Positions 33,791 to 42,301 of a stretch of DNA of 64,000 nt are shown in pieces. The stretch is taken from assembly GCF_002973525.1 (NCBI RefSeq), contig NZ_PVEN01000006.1:124001-188000 (forward strand), given 5' to 3'. The position numbers were made by a program, and so were the translations under genes. The DNA comes from Paraburkholderia sp. BL21I4N1 (GTDB lineage Bacteria > Pseudomonadota > Gammaproteobacteria > Burkholderiales > Burkholderiaceae). Position 1 is the first letter of the stretch; every line of letters begins with the position of its first letter. The notes under the pieces are model-generated. The model made no database searches. It saw nothing but the letters and a program-made list of their open reading frames with translations, and had not been told where the DNA came from.

Positions 33791-34672
33791 TTACGCTGCG
33801 CCGTTAGCGCGGCCGATCGCGTCGAGCTCGGCGCGAACCTCGTCGCTCAGCGTCAAATGCGCGGCCTGCAGGTTCTCGCGCAAATGCTGAAGCCCCGACG
33901 TACCCGGAATCAGCAGAATGTTGGGCGAACGCTGCAGCAGCCAGGCCAGCGCGACCTGCATCGGCGTCGCGCCCAACCCGCTCGCGAGATCCGACAGCGC
34001 CGACGACTGAATCGGCGTGAAACCGCCCAGCGGGAAAAACGGCACATACGCGATGCCCTGCGCCGCCAACTCGTCGATCAAGGCGTCGTCTTCGCGATGC
34101 ACCAGGTTGTAGTGGTTCTGCACGCACACCACCTCCGTAATGCGCTGCGCCTCGGCAATCTGCGCCGACGTCACGTTGCTCAAGCCGATATGGCGAACCA
34201 GTCCGCGCTGCTTCAGTTCGGCCAGCGCCGTGACCTCTTTCTCGATCGAGCCTTCGGAGGGCGCGTGGATGCTACCCATGATGCGCAGGTTGACCACTTC
34301 CATCGCGTCGAGCCCGAGATTGCGCAGGTTGTCGTGCAGACCGCGTTCGATCGCTTGCGGCTCCATTGCCGGCAGCCAGCCGCCCTTATCGTCGCGCACC
34401 GCGCCGAGCTTGGTGACGATCAGCAGATCGTCCGGATAAGGATGCAGCGCTTCGCGAATAATCTGATTGGTGACGTGCGGCCCATAAAAGTCGCTCGTAT
34501 CGATGTGATTGACGCCTGCCGCCAGCGCCTCGCGCAACACCGCGACAGCCGCCTCGCGATCCTTCGGCGGTCCGAATACGCCGGGGCCGGCCAGTTGCAT
34601 CGCGCCGTAGCCCATGCGCCGCACGGAGTGTCCGGCGAGTGGGAAAGTGTCGGTGGTCTTGAGATCGGACAT
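33791..34672 (-). CDS. Aldo/keto reductase with Asn in place of catalytic His
   Basis: 293 residues; start at 34672 with AAGGAG at good spacing. Asp58, Tyr63 (HIDTSDFY) and Lys88 (VTKLG) are present. The usual His position reads VVNLR, with Asn128 in place of His; this appears to be a feature of this short AKR subfamily rather than decay. Substrate unknown, presumably NADPH-dependent carbonyl reduction. It is divergent from the LysR at 34779, its likely regulator. Confidence 0.88.
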   Translation of the reverse strand: MSDLKTTDTFPLAGHSVRRMGYGAMQLAGPGVFGPPKDREAAVAVLREALAAGVNHIDTSDFYGPHVTNQIIREALHPYPDDLLIVTKLGAVRDDKGGWLPAMEPQAIERGLHDNLRNLGLDAMEVVNLRIMGSIHAPSEGSIEKEVTALAELKQRGLVRHIGLSNVTSAQIAEAQRITEVVCVQNHYNLVHREDDALIDELAAQGIAYVPFFPLGGFTPIQSSALSDLASGLGATPMQVALAWLLQRSPNILLIPGTSGLQHLRENLQAAHLTLSDEVRAELDAIGRANGAA

Positions 34673-34744
34673 GGTGCGCTCCTTGAATGGGTGAGGTTGA
34701 GTCGAAGTATCACCGCGTTGCGTTGTCGAATAAATAGGCATAAC

Positions 34745-34771
34745 GTGCACGGGTTGTTCAAAAATGTGCAC
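34745..34771. promoter_or_regulatory. Two GTGCAC copies 21 bp apart before a LysR gene
   Basis: GTGCAC (self-palindromic) at 34745-34750 and 34766-34771, start-to-start 21 bases, two turns of helix. They lie between the divergent aldo/keto reductase and LysR genes, so they may be paired binding sites for the LysR protein. The second copy overlaps an alternative ATG at 34764. Confidence 0.4.
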
Positions 34772-34778
34772 ATTGACC

Positions 34779-35678
34779 ATGGAATTAAACGATCTTTCCG
34801 CCTTCGTTTCCGTCGCGCGAGCCGGCGGCTTTCGCGACGCGGCGCGCATCGGCGGGGTGTCCGCGTCGAGCCTCAGCATGGCCGTGCGCCGTCTCGAAGC
34901 GAAACTCGGCTTGCGCCTGCTCAACCGCACCACGCGCAGCGTGGCGCCGACCGAAGCCGGTTTGCGTCTGATCGAAAAGCTGACACCGCTATTCACCGAA
35001 ATGGAAGCCGCGCTCGACGTGCTGAACGGCTTTCGCGACAAGCCGACCGGCACGCTCAAGCTGAACGTGCCGTCCAGCGCCGCACGCATCACGCTGCCCA
35101 CGGTCATCGTGCCCTTCCTCAAGGCGTACCCCGACATTCGCGTCGAGGTCGTGGTGGAAGACGGTTTCGTCGACCTGCTGTCGATTGGTTGCGACGCGGG
35201 CATTCGCTACGACGAGCGACTCGAACAGGACATGATTGCCGTGCCGATCGGGCCGCGCGTGCAGCGCTTCGCGACCGCCGCCGCGCCCGCCTATCTCGAC
35301 GAACACGGCCGCCCCGAGCACCCGCGCGAGTTGCTCGCGCATGCGTGCCTGCGCGGCCAGTTTGCCGGCGGCGCGATTCCGTTGTGGCATTTCGAGCGCG
35401 ACGGTGAAGCGTTGCAGTTGAATCCGACCGGGCCGCTGCTCGTGCGTCCCGGGGCTGCGCTCGATCTGGCGATCAGCGCAGCGGTCGCCGGCGTGGGCGT
35501 GATCCATCTATTCGAAGACTGGCTGCGGCCGCAGCTTGACAGCGGGGCGTTGGAGCCGATCCTGGAGTCGTGGTGGCCGAGCTTTTCGGGGCCGTTTCTC
35601 TACTATCCGGGGCACCGGCATGTCCCCGCGCCGCTACGCGTGTTCGTCGATTTTGTGAAGGCGGGTCATGGGGAGTGA
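34779..35678 (+). CDS. LysR-family regulator, divergent from aldo/keto reductase 2
   Basis: 299 residues from the ATG at 34779, which gives the canonical start MELNDLSAFVSVARAGGFRDAARIGGVSASSLSMAVRRLEAKLGLRLLNRTTRSVAPTEAG. An ATG five codons upstream (34764) is possible but sits inside the paired GTGCAC element. The effector domain is regular. The target is likely the aldo/keto reductase at 33791-34672. Confidence 0.9.
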   Translation: MELNDLSAFVSVARAGGFRDAARIGGVSASSLSMAVRRLEAKLGLRLLNRTTRSVAPTEAGLRLIEKLTPLFTEMEAALDVLNGFRDKPTGTLKLNVPSSAARITLPTVIVPFLKAYPDIRVEVVVEDGFVDLLSIGCDAGIRYDERLEQDMIAVPIGPRVQRFATAAAPAYLDEHGRPEHPRELLAHACLRGQFAGGAIPLWHFERDGEALQLNPTGPLLVRPGAALDLAISAAVAGVGVIHLFEDWLRPQLDSGALEPILESWWPSFSGPFLYYPGHRHVPAPLRVFVDFVKAGHGE

Positions 35679-35737
35679 ACGGACTTGAACGACGCGGCAA
35701 ACGGCAAGGCGCCGACTCCGCAGCAAGCCCCGTTCCT

Positions 35738-36109
35738 TCAATGCCGCTGCTTGCAAAGTTGCGCCACGGTGGTCAAAAAAAGATCCGCACCGACCGGCTT
35801 TCTCAGGCACGCGTCCCAGTGCTTTTCGCGGCCGTCGGACGAAGGCGGCACGGCCGTGTGGATGAGAATCGGCACGTCGGCGAGCTCCGGCATCGCGCGC
35901 AGACGGCGGCAGAGTTCCGCGCCGTCCATCAGCGGCATCATCCAGTCGGTAATGATCAGATCGGGCGTGACGGGCATCGCCGATGCCACCCGCGCGACCG
36001 CCTCCACCCCGTTGCTCGCGCAACCGACTTCGTAACCTTCGTTTTCAAGAATCAGGCGCCACGCGGCCAGAATTTCCGGCTCGTCGTCCACCAAAAGGAT
36101 TGAATGCAT
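35738..36109 (-). CDS. Single-domain response regulator
   Basis: 123 residues, receiver domain only. Acidic residues LLVDDEPE (6-12), phospho-acceptor Asp55 (IITDWMMP), Thr85 (IHTAV) and Lys104 (LRKPV) are intact. It is divergent from the histidine kinase at 36385 across 275 bases and most likely its partner. Without an output domain, it may signal through protein contacts or as an intermediate in a phosphorelay. Confidence 0.88.
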   Translation of the reverse strand: MHSILLVDDEPEILAAWRLILENEGYEVGCASNGVEAVARVASAMPVTPDLIITDWMMPLMDGAELCRRLRAMPELADVPILIHTAVPPSSDGREKHWDACLRKPVGADLFLTTVAQLCKQRH

Positions 36110-36186
36110 CAGGGATCGCCGGTTTGAAGTCCTTTGTCATCTGCCCACCGTTACGCAAGGGCTGTTCCACGAACCGCGATTGCGGT

Positions 36187-36205
36187 GATAATGAGGCGGA
36201 TTATC
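36187..36205. promoter_or_regulatory. Dyad GATAAT-N7-ATTATC in divergent promoter region
   Basis: Perfect 6-bp arms, located between the receiver gene (start 36109) and the histidine kinase gene (start 36385). Possible operator for co-regulation; the binding factor is unknown. Confidence 0.3.
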
Positions 36206-36384
36206 GGCCGTGGCAGCGGGCTTTCGGCGGTTTCGGAAAGCACGGCGCCCGCCGGTCAAGCCTCGCATTCATTCCTGCCGACAGCGTGCTTTCTCGCGCG
36301 GCGTGGGCGCCGTTTTCCGGTTCGACGCGTCTGGAGTGGTTCGAACCTTTGTAGGTTGTAGAAACTTCATCCTGAAACGTCGCC

Positions 36385-37602
36385 ATGGCCGAAATCCTCG
36401 TTAGCCCGCTGCATAATTTCGCCGACTTCGTTCGCGGCGAACGAACCCGCCTCACCGAGCAATGGATGAAAGCCGTATTCGGCGACGTCGAACTCGTCGA
36501 AGCAGACAAGCTCACTTACCAGCAACTCGCCGACCATCTGCCGGAAATTCTCGACGGACTCTGCATCGCGCTCGACATCGAAGACCTCGAACTGGTCGAA
36601 TCGAGCATTGAGAGCGACGCGAGAAAACACGGCATGGTCCGTTGGCGCCAGGGTTATCGGATCGAAGAACTGGTGCGCGAACTCGATCTGTTTCACCAGG
36701 TGCTCGCCGACGCGCTAGACGAATTCGCCGAACGCGACAGCGCCTTCACGCGCCGCCACGAACGCCGCGCGCGGCGTCTGATCGCCGAGGCGCTCAGCAT
36801 GGTCACGCTCACGTCGATCAAGCAGGTGGTCAGCGAACGCGACCGCAAGATCGACGAGTACACCGGCAGGCTCGAACGCGCCAATCACGAACTCACGCTG
36901 AAACAGCGGCTCGTGAGCGATCTGTACGAATCGCGGATGCAGATCACTCGCAGCGTGGTACACGACCTGCGCAACTTTCTGAACGCGTTTTCCATTGCGC
37001 TGCAATTGATCGCGCGCGCACCCGCCAGAGCCGACACTGCATTGACGCTGGCGAACCGGCAAGCCGCCGACATGAAACAACTGGTCGACCAGATGATCGA
37101 ATATTCGGTCGTACTCGGCGACGGTGCGCCGCTCACGCTCGAAACGGTCGAACTGCGCGCGCTCTTCGACGAACTCGAAGCCGCGTCGCGTCCGTCGATC
37201 GAAGCCAAAGGGCTGAAGCTGCGCACCGCATTCGACCCGGCGTTGCCCGCCATCACCTCCAATCGGCTCAAGCTGAAGCAGATCGCGGTCAATCTGTTGT
37301 CCAACGCGACCAAGTACACGAAGTCGGGCGAAATCGAATTCCGGCTCGCCATGGCCGATGCGGACCATTGGTCGATCCGCGTCTCGGATACCGGCGAAGG
37401 CATTGCGCCGGAGGACGCGGACCGCGTGTTCGACGAATTCGAACGCGCCGCGGGAGACGATATTCCCGGCACGGGTCTCGGCCTCGCGATCGTCAAGGAA
37501 CTGTGCCGCGTGCTGAATGGGCAGATCGATTTCGTCTCGCGCGAAGGGGTGGGCACCACGTTCAACATCCGCTTTCCGCTGGTGCTCGAAGAACCGCAAT
37601 AG
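36385..37602 (+). CDS. Cytosolic sensor histidine kinase with RsbRD-type N-terminal domain
   Basis: 405 residues, no transmembrane segment. Residues about 10-140 match the RsbRD_N sensory domain (LTYQQLADHLPEILDGL, HGMVRWRQGYRIEELVREL), of the kind seen in RsbT co-antagonists. A coiled coil (about 148-178) leads to the kinase: His193 (VVHDLRNFLNAF), N-box Asn307 and DTGEG (335-339), then GTGLGLAIVKEL. All catalytic residues are intact. The divergent receiver protein at 35738 is the likely partner. The input signal is unknown; the RsbRD module suggests general stress sensing. Confidence 0.9.
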   Translation: MAEILVSPLHNFADFVRGERTRLTEQWMKAVFGDVELVEADKLTYQQLADHLPEILDGLCIALDIEDLELVESSIESDARKHGMVRWRQGYRIEELVRELDLFHQVLADALDEFAERDSAFTRRHERRARRLIAEALSMVTLTSIKQVVSERDRKIDEYTGRLERANHELTLKQRLVSDLYESRMQITRSVVHDLRNFLNAFSIALQLIARAPARADTALTLANRQAADMKQLVDQMIEYSVVLGDGAPLTLETVELRALFDELEAASRPSIEAKGLKLRTAFDPALPAITSNRLKLKQIAVNLLSNATKYTKSGEIEFRLAMADADHWSIRVSDTGEGIAPEDADRVFDEFERAAGDDIPGTGLGLAIVKELCRVLNGQIDFVSREGVGTTFNIRFPLVLEEPQ

Positions 37603-38161
37603 CGGGGCATGGAGCGCCATGGATACGTTAATGGATTTCGTGGCGATTCCGGCTTGCGTATTCAATTCCATTGCCGGCACGATTTTTATGAAATGTGATT
37701 TGACGCAATGCGGCAATTAATAATTACATTTTGCAAACGATTATATTTACATTCGTAATAAACAAATCCGCGCACTCCATCACGCCCGCCTGAACCCTAC
37801 AGGCCTTTAAATTAAGGCCACCAATATTCGATTTACGTAATTTCGCTAAGTGCTTGACAAGGCCCTAGCGCGTCGCCTATTTTTCTTCTGCCGCAGATAT
37901 TACGAATTCTTACCTAACGGAACTCACGGAAAAAATTCCCGAAAAGAACCGGCGCATCTAATTCAGAGTGTTAGTCATTTTTATTCAATAAGCATGGACA
38001 TTTTTTAATGCCCATGGGTATTGACGCGTGTTGCTGTTCGAGTCTGTCGTTGTTCACTATTACACGTCGGCGATGCATTAAAAATAATTCCAGACAATGC
38101 ATATTCATCCGCGAAGAGACCTTTGTGAAACGGTAGCTGAACCCATCCACCAAGGAATGAG
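37603..38161. other. AT-rich intergenic region upstream of the S10 peptidase gene
   Basis: 559 bases without a convincing gene and strikingly richer in A and T than the rest of the window, notably 37690-37850 and 37900-38060. It has runs such as TTAATAATTA and ATTATATTTACATT. A 60-residue minus-strand frame (37971-38153) lacks a ribosome site and protein features. Such islands are typical targets of nucleoid proteins (H-NS/MvaT-like), suggesting silencing of the following secreted peptidase, or a relic of horizontal transfer. Confidence 0.55.
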
Positions 38162-40009
38162 ATGAAACGACACGAGCGTCTTAGAGGCAACTCCCCTCTA
38201 CGCCAGCGCAAGCTGCCGGCCCTAGGGACTTTAGCGGTTGCGATCACGTTGCTCGGCGGCTGCGGCGGCGGCGACGGCAGTTCGTCGAACGGCGCGGCGG
38301 TGAGCATGCAGCAAACCCCCGCAAGTCAGCAACTCGATGCCAAGGCCGCCGCGCAGGCGCAAGCGTCGGCGGCCAATCAGACCTATATCGATCCGGTCGC
38401 CTATTCGTTGAACGCCACGGACGGTCTCACACCCTCGCAGGTGTCGGAAAAAGCCGCGGTGATGCATTACCAGTGGACCCAGGGCAAGGCGCCGGTCAAC
38501 TACACGACGACCACCGGTCACCTGACCGCCGCCGACGCGAACGGCAACCCCGAAGCCTCCATGTCCTATGTGGCCTATACCGTGCCGAGCACGAACGGTA
38601 CGCCGCGCCCGGTCACGTTCGTCTATAACGGCGGCCCGGGGTCGTCGTCGATCTGGTTGCGGCTCGGCTCGTTTGCGCCGACGCGCGTGTCCACGCCCGA
38701 TCCCGTATTCGGCAACTGGCCGAACTATCCGCTCGTCGATAACAAGGACAGCCTGATCGACACGACGGATATGGTCTTCATCGACCCACCGGGCACCGGG
38801 CTCTCCGAAGCGGTGTTGCCGAATACGAACCAGAAGTACTGGACGACCGACACCGACGTCGACATCATGCGCGACTTCATTCAGCGCTATCTGACGGTCA
38901 ACAATCGCAGCAGCTCGCCGATCTATCTGTACGGCGAATCGTATGGCACGCCGCGTACCGACATGCTGGCGCTCGCGCTGGAATCGTCGGGCGTTCATCT
39001 GACCGGCATCGTGCTGCAATCCGCGATTCTCAACTATTTCGCGGACGCGATCGAAGCCGTCGCCATTACCAATTCGACCAGCGCGCTCGCACTGGATACG
39101 GATACGCTGGCGGGCTATTTCCCGGGCTACGCGGCGGTGGCGGCGTACTACAACCAGGCGTCGCCGGCGCCGCTCAACCCGGGCCTTTACGCGTTGCAGA
39201 CCAGCCTGTTCGTGACGGCCGAGTACAGCAAGCTCAGGCGCTATTCGCAGACCTGGGTGCTCAGTCAGCTCGGCATACCGAATGCGCTCGGCAAGCCCGT
39301 GGTGCCGAACGACAAGACGGTGCAGGGCTGGACCATTCCGTCCGGTTTGACGACGCAGGCGCTGCAAGGCTACTTCAGCGTCAACAGCTTCTCGACGAGC
39401 CTGATTCCGGGCACGACGATCGGCCGGTATGACGGACGCGTGTCGTTGCCGAACTCGGATCCGCGTCTGGCGAGCGACGGCGACCCGTCCGACATTCTGA
39501 TCTCGCAGCCGTTCACCAACGCGCTGGCGACCCAGATGCCGGACTACCTGGGCTACACCGCGCCGAACGCGACGTATATGCCGCTGAACGACGCCATCAT
39601 CCAGGTGTGGAATTTCTCGCACGACGGCCAGGCGATGCCCGACACGATCCCCGATCTGCTCGGCGCGCTGACGCTCAATCCGAAGCTGAGGGTGTTGTCG
39701 GAAAACGGCTTCCACGATCTGGCCACGCCGTTCTTCAATACCGAGAAACAGTTGGCGCGACTGCAAACCGTGCCGGGTATCAATCCGGACTTGCAGGTCA
39801 ACTTCTTCCCGGGCGGCCACATGATTTATCTGGACGACACCGCTCGTCCGGCGATGAAGCGCGATCTGGTGCGCTTCTATCGCGGCACGCCGATGCCTGA
39901 CGCGCTCGCGTTGTGGACGCTGCCGGCCCCGTGGCGCGACGAAAGTCCCGCCAGCGAGCCGACCGCCACCGCCACCGCTTCCGCCTCCACGCAATTGCCG
40001 TCGCCTTGA
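38162..40009 (+). CDS. Lipoprotein serine carboxypeptidase (peptidase family S10)
   Basis: 615 residues. A lipobox LLGGC (Cys34) marks a lipoprotein exported by Sec. The S10 core includes NGGPGSSS (oxyanion), catalytic Ser260 in GESYG, Asp519 (FHDLATPF) and His553 (GGHMIYLD), all in the right order. It is thus expected to cut C-terminal residues from peptides at the cell surface or in the periplasm, working best in acid as known for the family. S10 enzymes are chiefly eukaryotic (carboxypeptidase Y) with scattered bacterial members. A low-complexity Thr/Ala/Ser tail ends the protein. The long AT-rich upstream region is unusual. The EF-hand-like gene follows 58 bases later. Confidence 0.92.
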   Translation: MKRHERLRGNSPLRQRKLPALGTLAVAITLLGGCGGGDGSSSNGAAVSMQQTPASQQLDAKAAAQAQASAANQTYIDPVAYSLNATDGLTPSQVSEKAAVMHYQWTQGKAPVNYTTTTGHLTAADANGNPEASMSYVAYTVPSTNGTPRPVTFVYNGGPGSSSIWLRLGSFAPTRVSTPDPVFGNWPNYPLVDNKDSLIDTTDMVFIDPPGTGLSEAVLPNTNQKYWTTDTDVDIMRDFIQRYLTVNNRSSSPIYLYGESYGTPRTDMLALALESSGVHLTGIVLQSAILNYFADAIEAVAITNSTSALALDTDTLAGYFPGYAAVAAYYNQASPAPLNPGLYALQTSLFVTAEYSKLRRYSQTWVLSQLGIPNALGKPVVPNDKTVQGWTIPSGLTTQALQGYFSVNSFSTSLIPGTTIGRYDGRVSLPNSDPRLASDGDPSDILISQPFTNALATQMPDYLGYTAPNATYMPLNDAIIQVWNFSHDGQAMPDTIPDLLGALTLNPKLRVLSENGFHDLATPFFNTEKQLARLQTVPGINPDLQVNFFPGGHMIYLDDTARPAMKRDLVRFYRGTPMPDALALWTLPAPWRDESPASEPTATATASASTQLPSP

Positions 40010-40067
40010 ACGGGCTGACGATCCGCGCGGTTCGCGATACCCTATTAATCAATTCAGGTGAGTCATC

Positions 40068-40460
40068 ATGTCTCTTTTCACAAAGTTGCGACGTCTCTCC
40101 CCGTTGCTCGCGATCGCCGGTTTGATCGGCAGCGCGCATGCGTTACCGCCGCAAGCGGTTGCGCCTGCTACGCCGCCGAGCGGCGCGCGTGGCGTCGACG
40201 GTCCGTTCTTTCCGCAGAACCGCCCGGCGCCGGTCGCACCGTCGACCGGGACCGCGCTGCAGCAACAGGCCCAGCAGCGGCTCGATGCGCGCCTCGGCGC
40301 CAATGCGGCGTTGAGCAATGGCGCGGCAGTCACGAAGGCGCAGGCGCAAACCCAGGGCCTGGGCTTTGTCGCCAAGCACTTCGATCAGATCGACAGCAGC
40401 CATAAAGGCAGCGTGACGCTGAGCGATGTGAAGCAGTATCTGCAGCAGCAGGGACGTTAA
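40068..40460 (+). CDS. Small secreted protein with degenerate EF-hand
   Basis: 130 residues with a signal peptide ending near GSAHA. A Pro/Ala/Gln-rich middle is followed by FDQIDSSHKGSVTLSDVKQYL at the C-terminus, an EF-hand-like helix-loop-helix with loop residues Asp, Ser, Lys, Gly and a final Asp; the second acidic ligand is missing, so calcium binding is doubtful. It is likely cotranscribed with the upstream S10 peptidase (58-base gap). Function unknown; periplasmic. Confidence 0.8.
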   Translation: MSLFTKLRRLSPLLAIAGLIGSAHALPPQAVAPATPPSGARGVDGPFFPQNRPAPVAPSTGTALQQQAQQRLDARLGANAALSNGAAVTKAQAQTQGLGFVAKHFDQIDSSHKGSVTLSDVKQYLQQQGR

Positions 40461-40489
40461 GCCAAGGTCTGACAGGAAGTGGTCGTGCG

Positions 40490-40529
40490 AGCGCTCCGGG
40501 TTCCGTCAGGAATCGGGAGCGCTTTTTTT
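40490..40529 (+). terminator. Rho-independent terminator of the peptidase/EF-hand operon
   Basis: AGCGCTCC / GGAGCGCT stem followed by a run of seven T. It overlaps the 3' end of the convergent small gene (40506-40820), so it also encodes that protein's last residues. Confidence 0.8.
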
Positions 40530-40820
40530 GGTGAGGTCGGCGCGGTGGCCTGGGTGGCTGGCGCGGACGGTCGGCAGACACGCGCTCATCGCGCCCGCGC
40601 GGTCGCTCAGTCCGCGCACCACGACCTCGGACGATTTGCCGTCCCGTCGGGCCAGTTCGGCAAGATCGAGCAACGCCGCGTAGCGCGCCGAACAATCTTG
40701 CGATGTTTGCAGTTCCCGCTGCTCGCGAGGGGTATCCGCGTGAGCGGCCACGTAGCGGCGCGCCGCAAGCGCGAGGCTCGCCGCGACGACGATCGTTGCC
40801 AACGCACTTCGGACTCGCAT
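40506..40820 (-). CDS. Small exported hypothetical protein, coupled to the repeat protein
   Basis: 104 residues; start at 40820 with TGAGGAGG six bases upstream, and only 11 bases after the stop of the repeat-protein gene. The N-terminal hydrophobic segment (ALATIVVAASLALAARR) is a signal peptide or anchor. A short Cys-containing helical region follows (LQTSQDCSARYAALLDLAELARRDG). The last codons lie in the terminator of the opposite gene. Family not recognised; it probably works with the repeat protein. Confidence 0.75.
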   Translation of the reverse strand: MRVRSALATIVVAASLALAARRYVAAHADTPREQRELQTSQDCSARYAALLDLAELARRDGKSSEVVVRGLSDRAGAMSACLPTVRASHPGHRADLTKKSAPDS

Positions 40821-40831
40821 GACCGGCCTCC

Positions 40832-41860
40832 TCACGACCAGTGCGCCGGCACCCAGACATTCCCCACCCAATGGCCCGGCACCCATACGACCGGGCGCGG
40901 CGCCGGCGCGACATACACGACACGCGGCGCGACATAAACAGCCCGCGGCGGAGGCGGCGGCACGTAGACGACCGGCGGCGGCGGCGCATAGACGACCGGC
41001 GGCGCCACAACCACCGCCTTGGGCGGCACATAAACCACCGGCGGCGGCGGCGCATAAACCACCGGCGGCGCGACCACCACCGGCTTGGGCGCCACCACCA
41101 CCGTGGCGCCACCCGTCGTCACGACCCCACCCGTTGTCACCACGCCACCGGTCGCGACCACCGCCCCGCTCGACGTCACCGTATTGCCGTGCGTGCCGGT
41201 CACGCTCGTCGAGGTCGTCACGACGCCCGGGGCAATCCGCGTGGCCGTGCCGGCATGGTTGACGGTGCCACCGTCCGCCCCGGTCACCGTACCGGATCGC
41301 GAACACGTCGAGCCGGCGCAATTCGTCGACGCCGAATGATCGACCGTGTTGCCGTTCGCCCCCGTCACCGAGCCGGACGACGAGTACTGACCCGACGCGG
41401 TCTTCGTCACGGAGCCGGACGTGGTGGCGGTTTTACCGTCCGGCCCGGTCAGGGAGCCGGTATGCGCACAGGTGCCGCTGGCGCAACTGGTGTCGCCGGC
41501 ATGCTGGACGGAGTTGCCGTAGCGCCCGGTCGCCGTACCCGAGTTCGAGAATTGCCCCGGTGCATTGCGCGTCACCGTACCGGTGTTGGTGGCCAGACCG
41601 CCGTACGGACCGACGACGCCGCCCGCATGCGAGCAACTGCCGCCGCCGCACGAGCCGTAACGCGCGCCGTTGTAGGTGCCGCGCGAGGTGTAAGCGGTGC
41701 CGTGCTGCGACCACGCGAACGCTGACGCGCTGCCGAACGCGAACACGGCAACCGCGGCGCCGAGCACCAGCTTGCGCAGCGCATGGCGGGTGGAGGAAAA
41801 CGATGTGGCCGAGACGACGCAGGCGGCAGTGGCTGGGGTAGCAAACGAACGGTTTTTCAC
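40832..41860 (-). CDS. Secreted repeat protein with Pro-rich C-terminal part
   Basis: 342 residues from a GTG at 41860, chosen because AGAAGGA lies just upstream. A signal peptide ends near AFAFA. Residues about 50-215 are a degenerate 40-50 residue repeat rich in Gly, Thr, Ser and Asn (SGSVTGANGNTVDHSA, SGTVTGADGGTVNHAG, GSLTGPDGKTATTSG), with paired cysteines in the form TxC...GTC. The C-terminal third has two 22-residue Pro/Val repeats and ends WVPGHWVGNVWVPAHW, similar to YXWGXW-type envelope proteins. It is probably an outer-membrane-associated or surface protein. No enzyme motif is seen. Coupled to the small gene that follows. Confidence 0.8.
   Translation of the reverse strand: MKNRSFATPATAACVVSATSFSSTRHALRKLVLGAAVAVFAFGSASAFAWSQHGTAYTSRGTYNGARYGSCGGGSCSHAGGVVGPYGGLATNTGTVTRNAPGQFSNSGTATGRYGNSVQHAGDTSCASGTCAHTGSLTGPDGKTATTSGSVTKTASGQYSSSGSVTGANGNTVDHSASTNCAGSTCSRSGTVTGADGGTVNHAGTATRIAPGVVTTSTSVTGTHGNTVTSSGAVVATGGVVTTGGVVTTGGATVVVAPKPVVVAPPVVYAPPPPVVYVPPKAVVVAPPVVYAPPPPVVYVPPPPPRAVYVAPRVVYVAPAPRPVVWVPGHWVGNVWVPAHWS
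40958..41089 (-). repeat. Two 66-bp tandem repeats encoding a Pro/Val-rich 22-mer
   Basis: Within the repeat-protein gene, two adjacent copies of a 66-bp unit encode PKxVVVAPPVVYAPPPPVVY-type blocks. The copies differ by a few substitutions only, indicating fairly recent duplication. Copy number may vary among strains. Confidence 0.7.
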
Positions 41861-42301
41861 GGTATGTCCTTCTGGGGTTCGGGCCACTGCGGTCACTTCG
41901 GCGTGGCGACGAACGGACTATAGAAGGATGGCCCCGGTTAATCAGCAAGGAACCTATGTCACCCTGTTACACCACGAAGGAAGCCCGTGCGACAAGGGTT
42001 TGCGGGCGTTTTAACGCGACCGTGACATATCCCGACACACATCGCCGCGGCGCGGTGAGCGGCCGTCGGAGCGAAGCTGGCGATAGTCGCGCCGCCCGGC
42101 GCCGCAACGCGCCGCGCTATCACGCAAACACTCGCTCGACCCCACGAATTGAGCGCTATTCGCGCAAGTCGCGGGTCGCCACGGGTTGCATCGGCCGCGC
42201 CAACCTTACGTTTTTTCGTAAACGCCCGTTTCCACGAAATAGGCTGTTTTTACCGATGCAAAACCATGTAATCTCTCGGTTTTCTCTCTCCCCCGAATTA
42301 G
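41861..42301. other. Intergenic region between the repeat protein and patatin genes
   Basis: 441 bases with no convincing gene. The part from about 42190 to 42300 is relatively AT-rich and leads to the patatin start; a promoter is likely there. No strong ribosome site is seen before the ATG at 42302. Confidence 0.5.

Noticed and set aside
37971..38153. A 60-codon minus-strand frame in the AT-rich region
   Set aside because: No ribosome site and no recognisable sequence; treated as non-coding.
38231..39994. A 587-codon minus-strand frame opposite the S10 peptidase
   Set aside because: Arg-rich antisense shadow, common at high GC; the plus strand has a complete catalytic triad and lipobox.
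40958..41650. Repeats that could suggest a CRISPR-like array
   Set aside because: The repeats are in frame, diverged, without spacers, and encode Pro/Val- and Gly/Thr-rich protein repeats.
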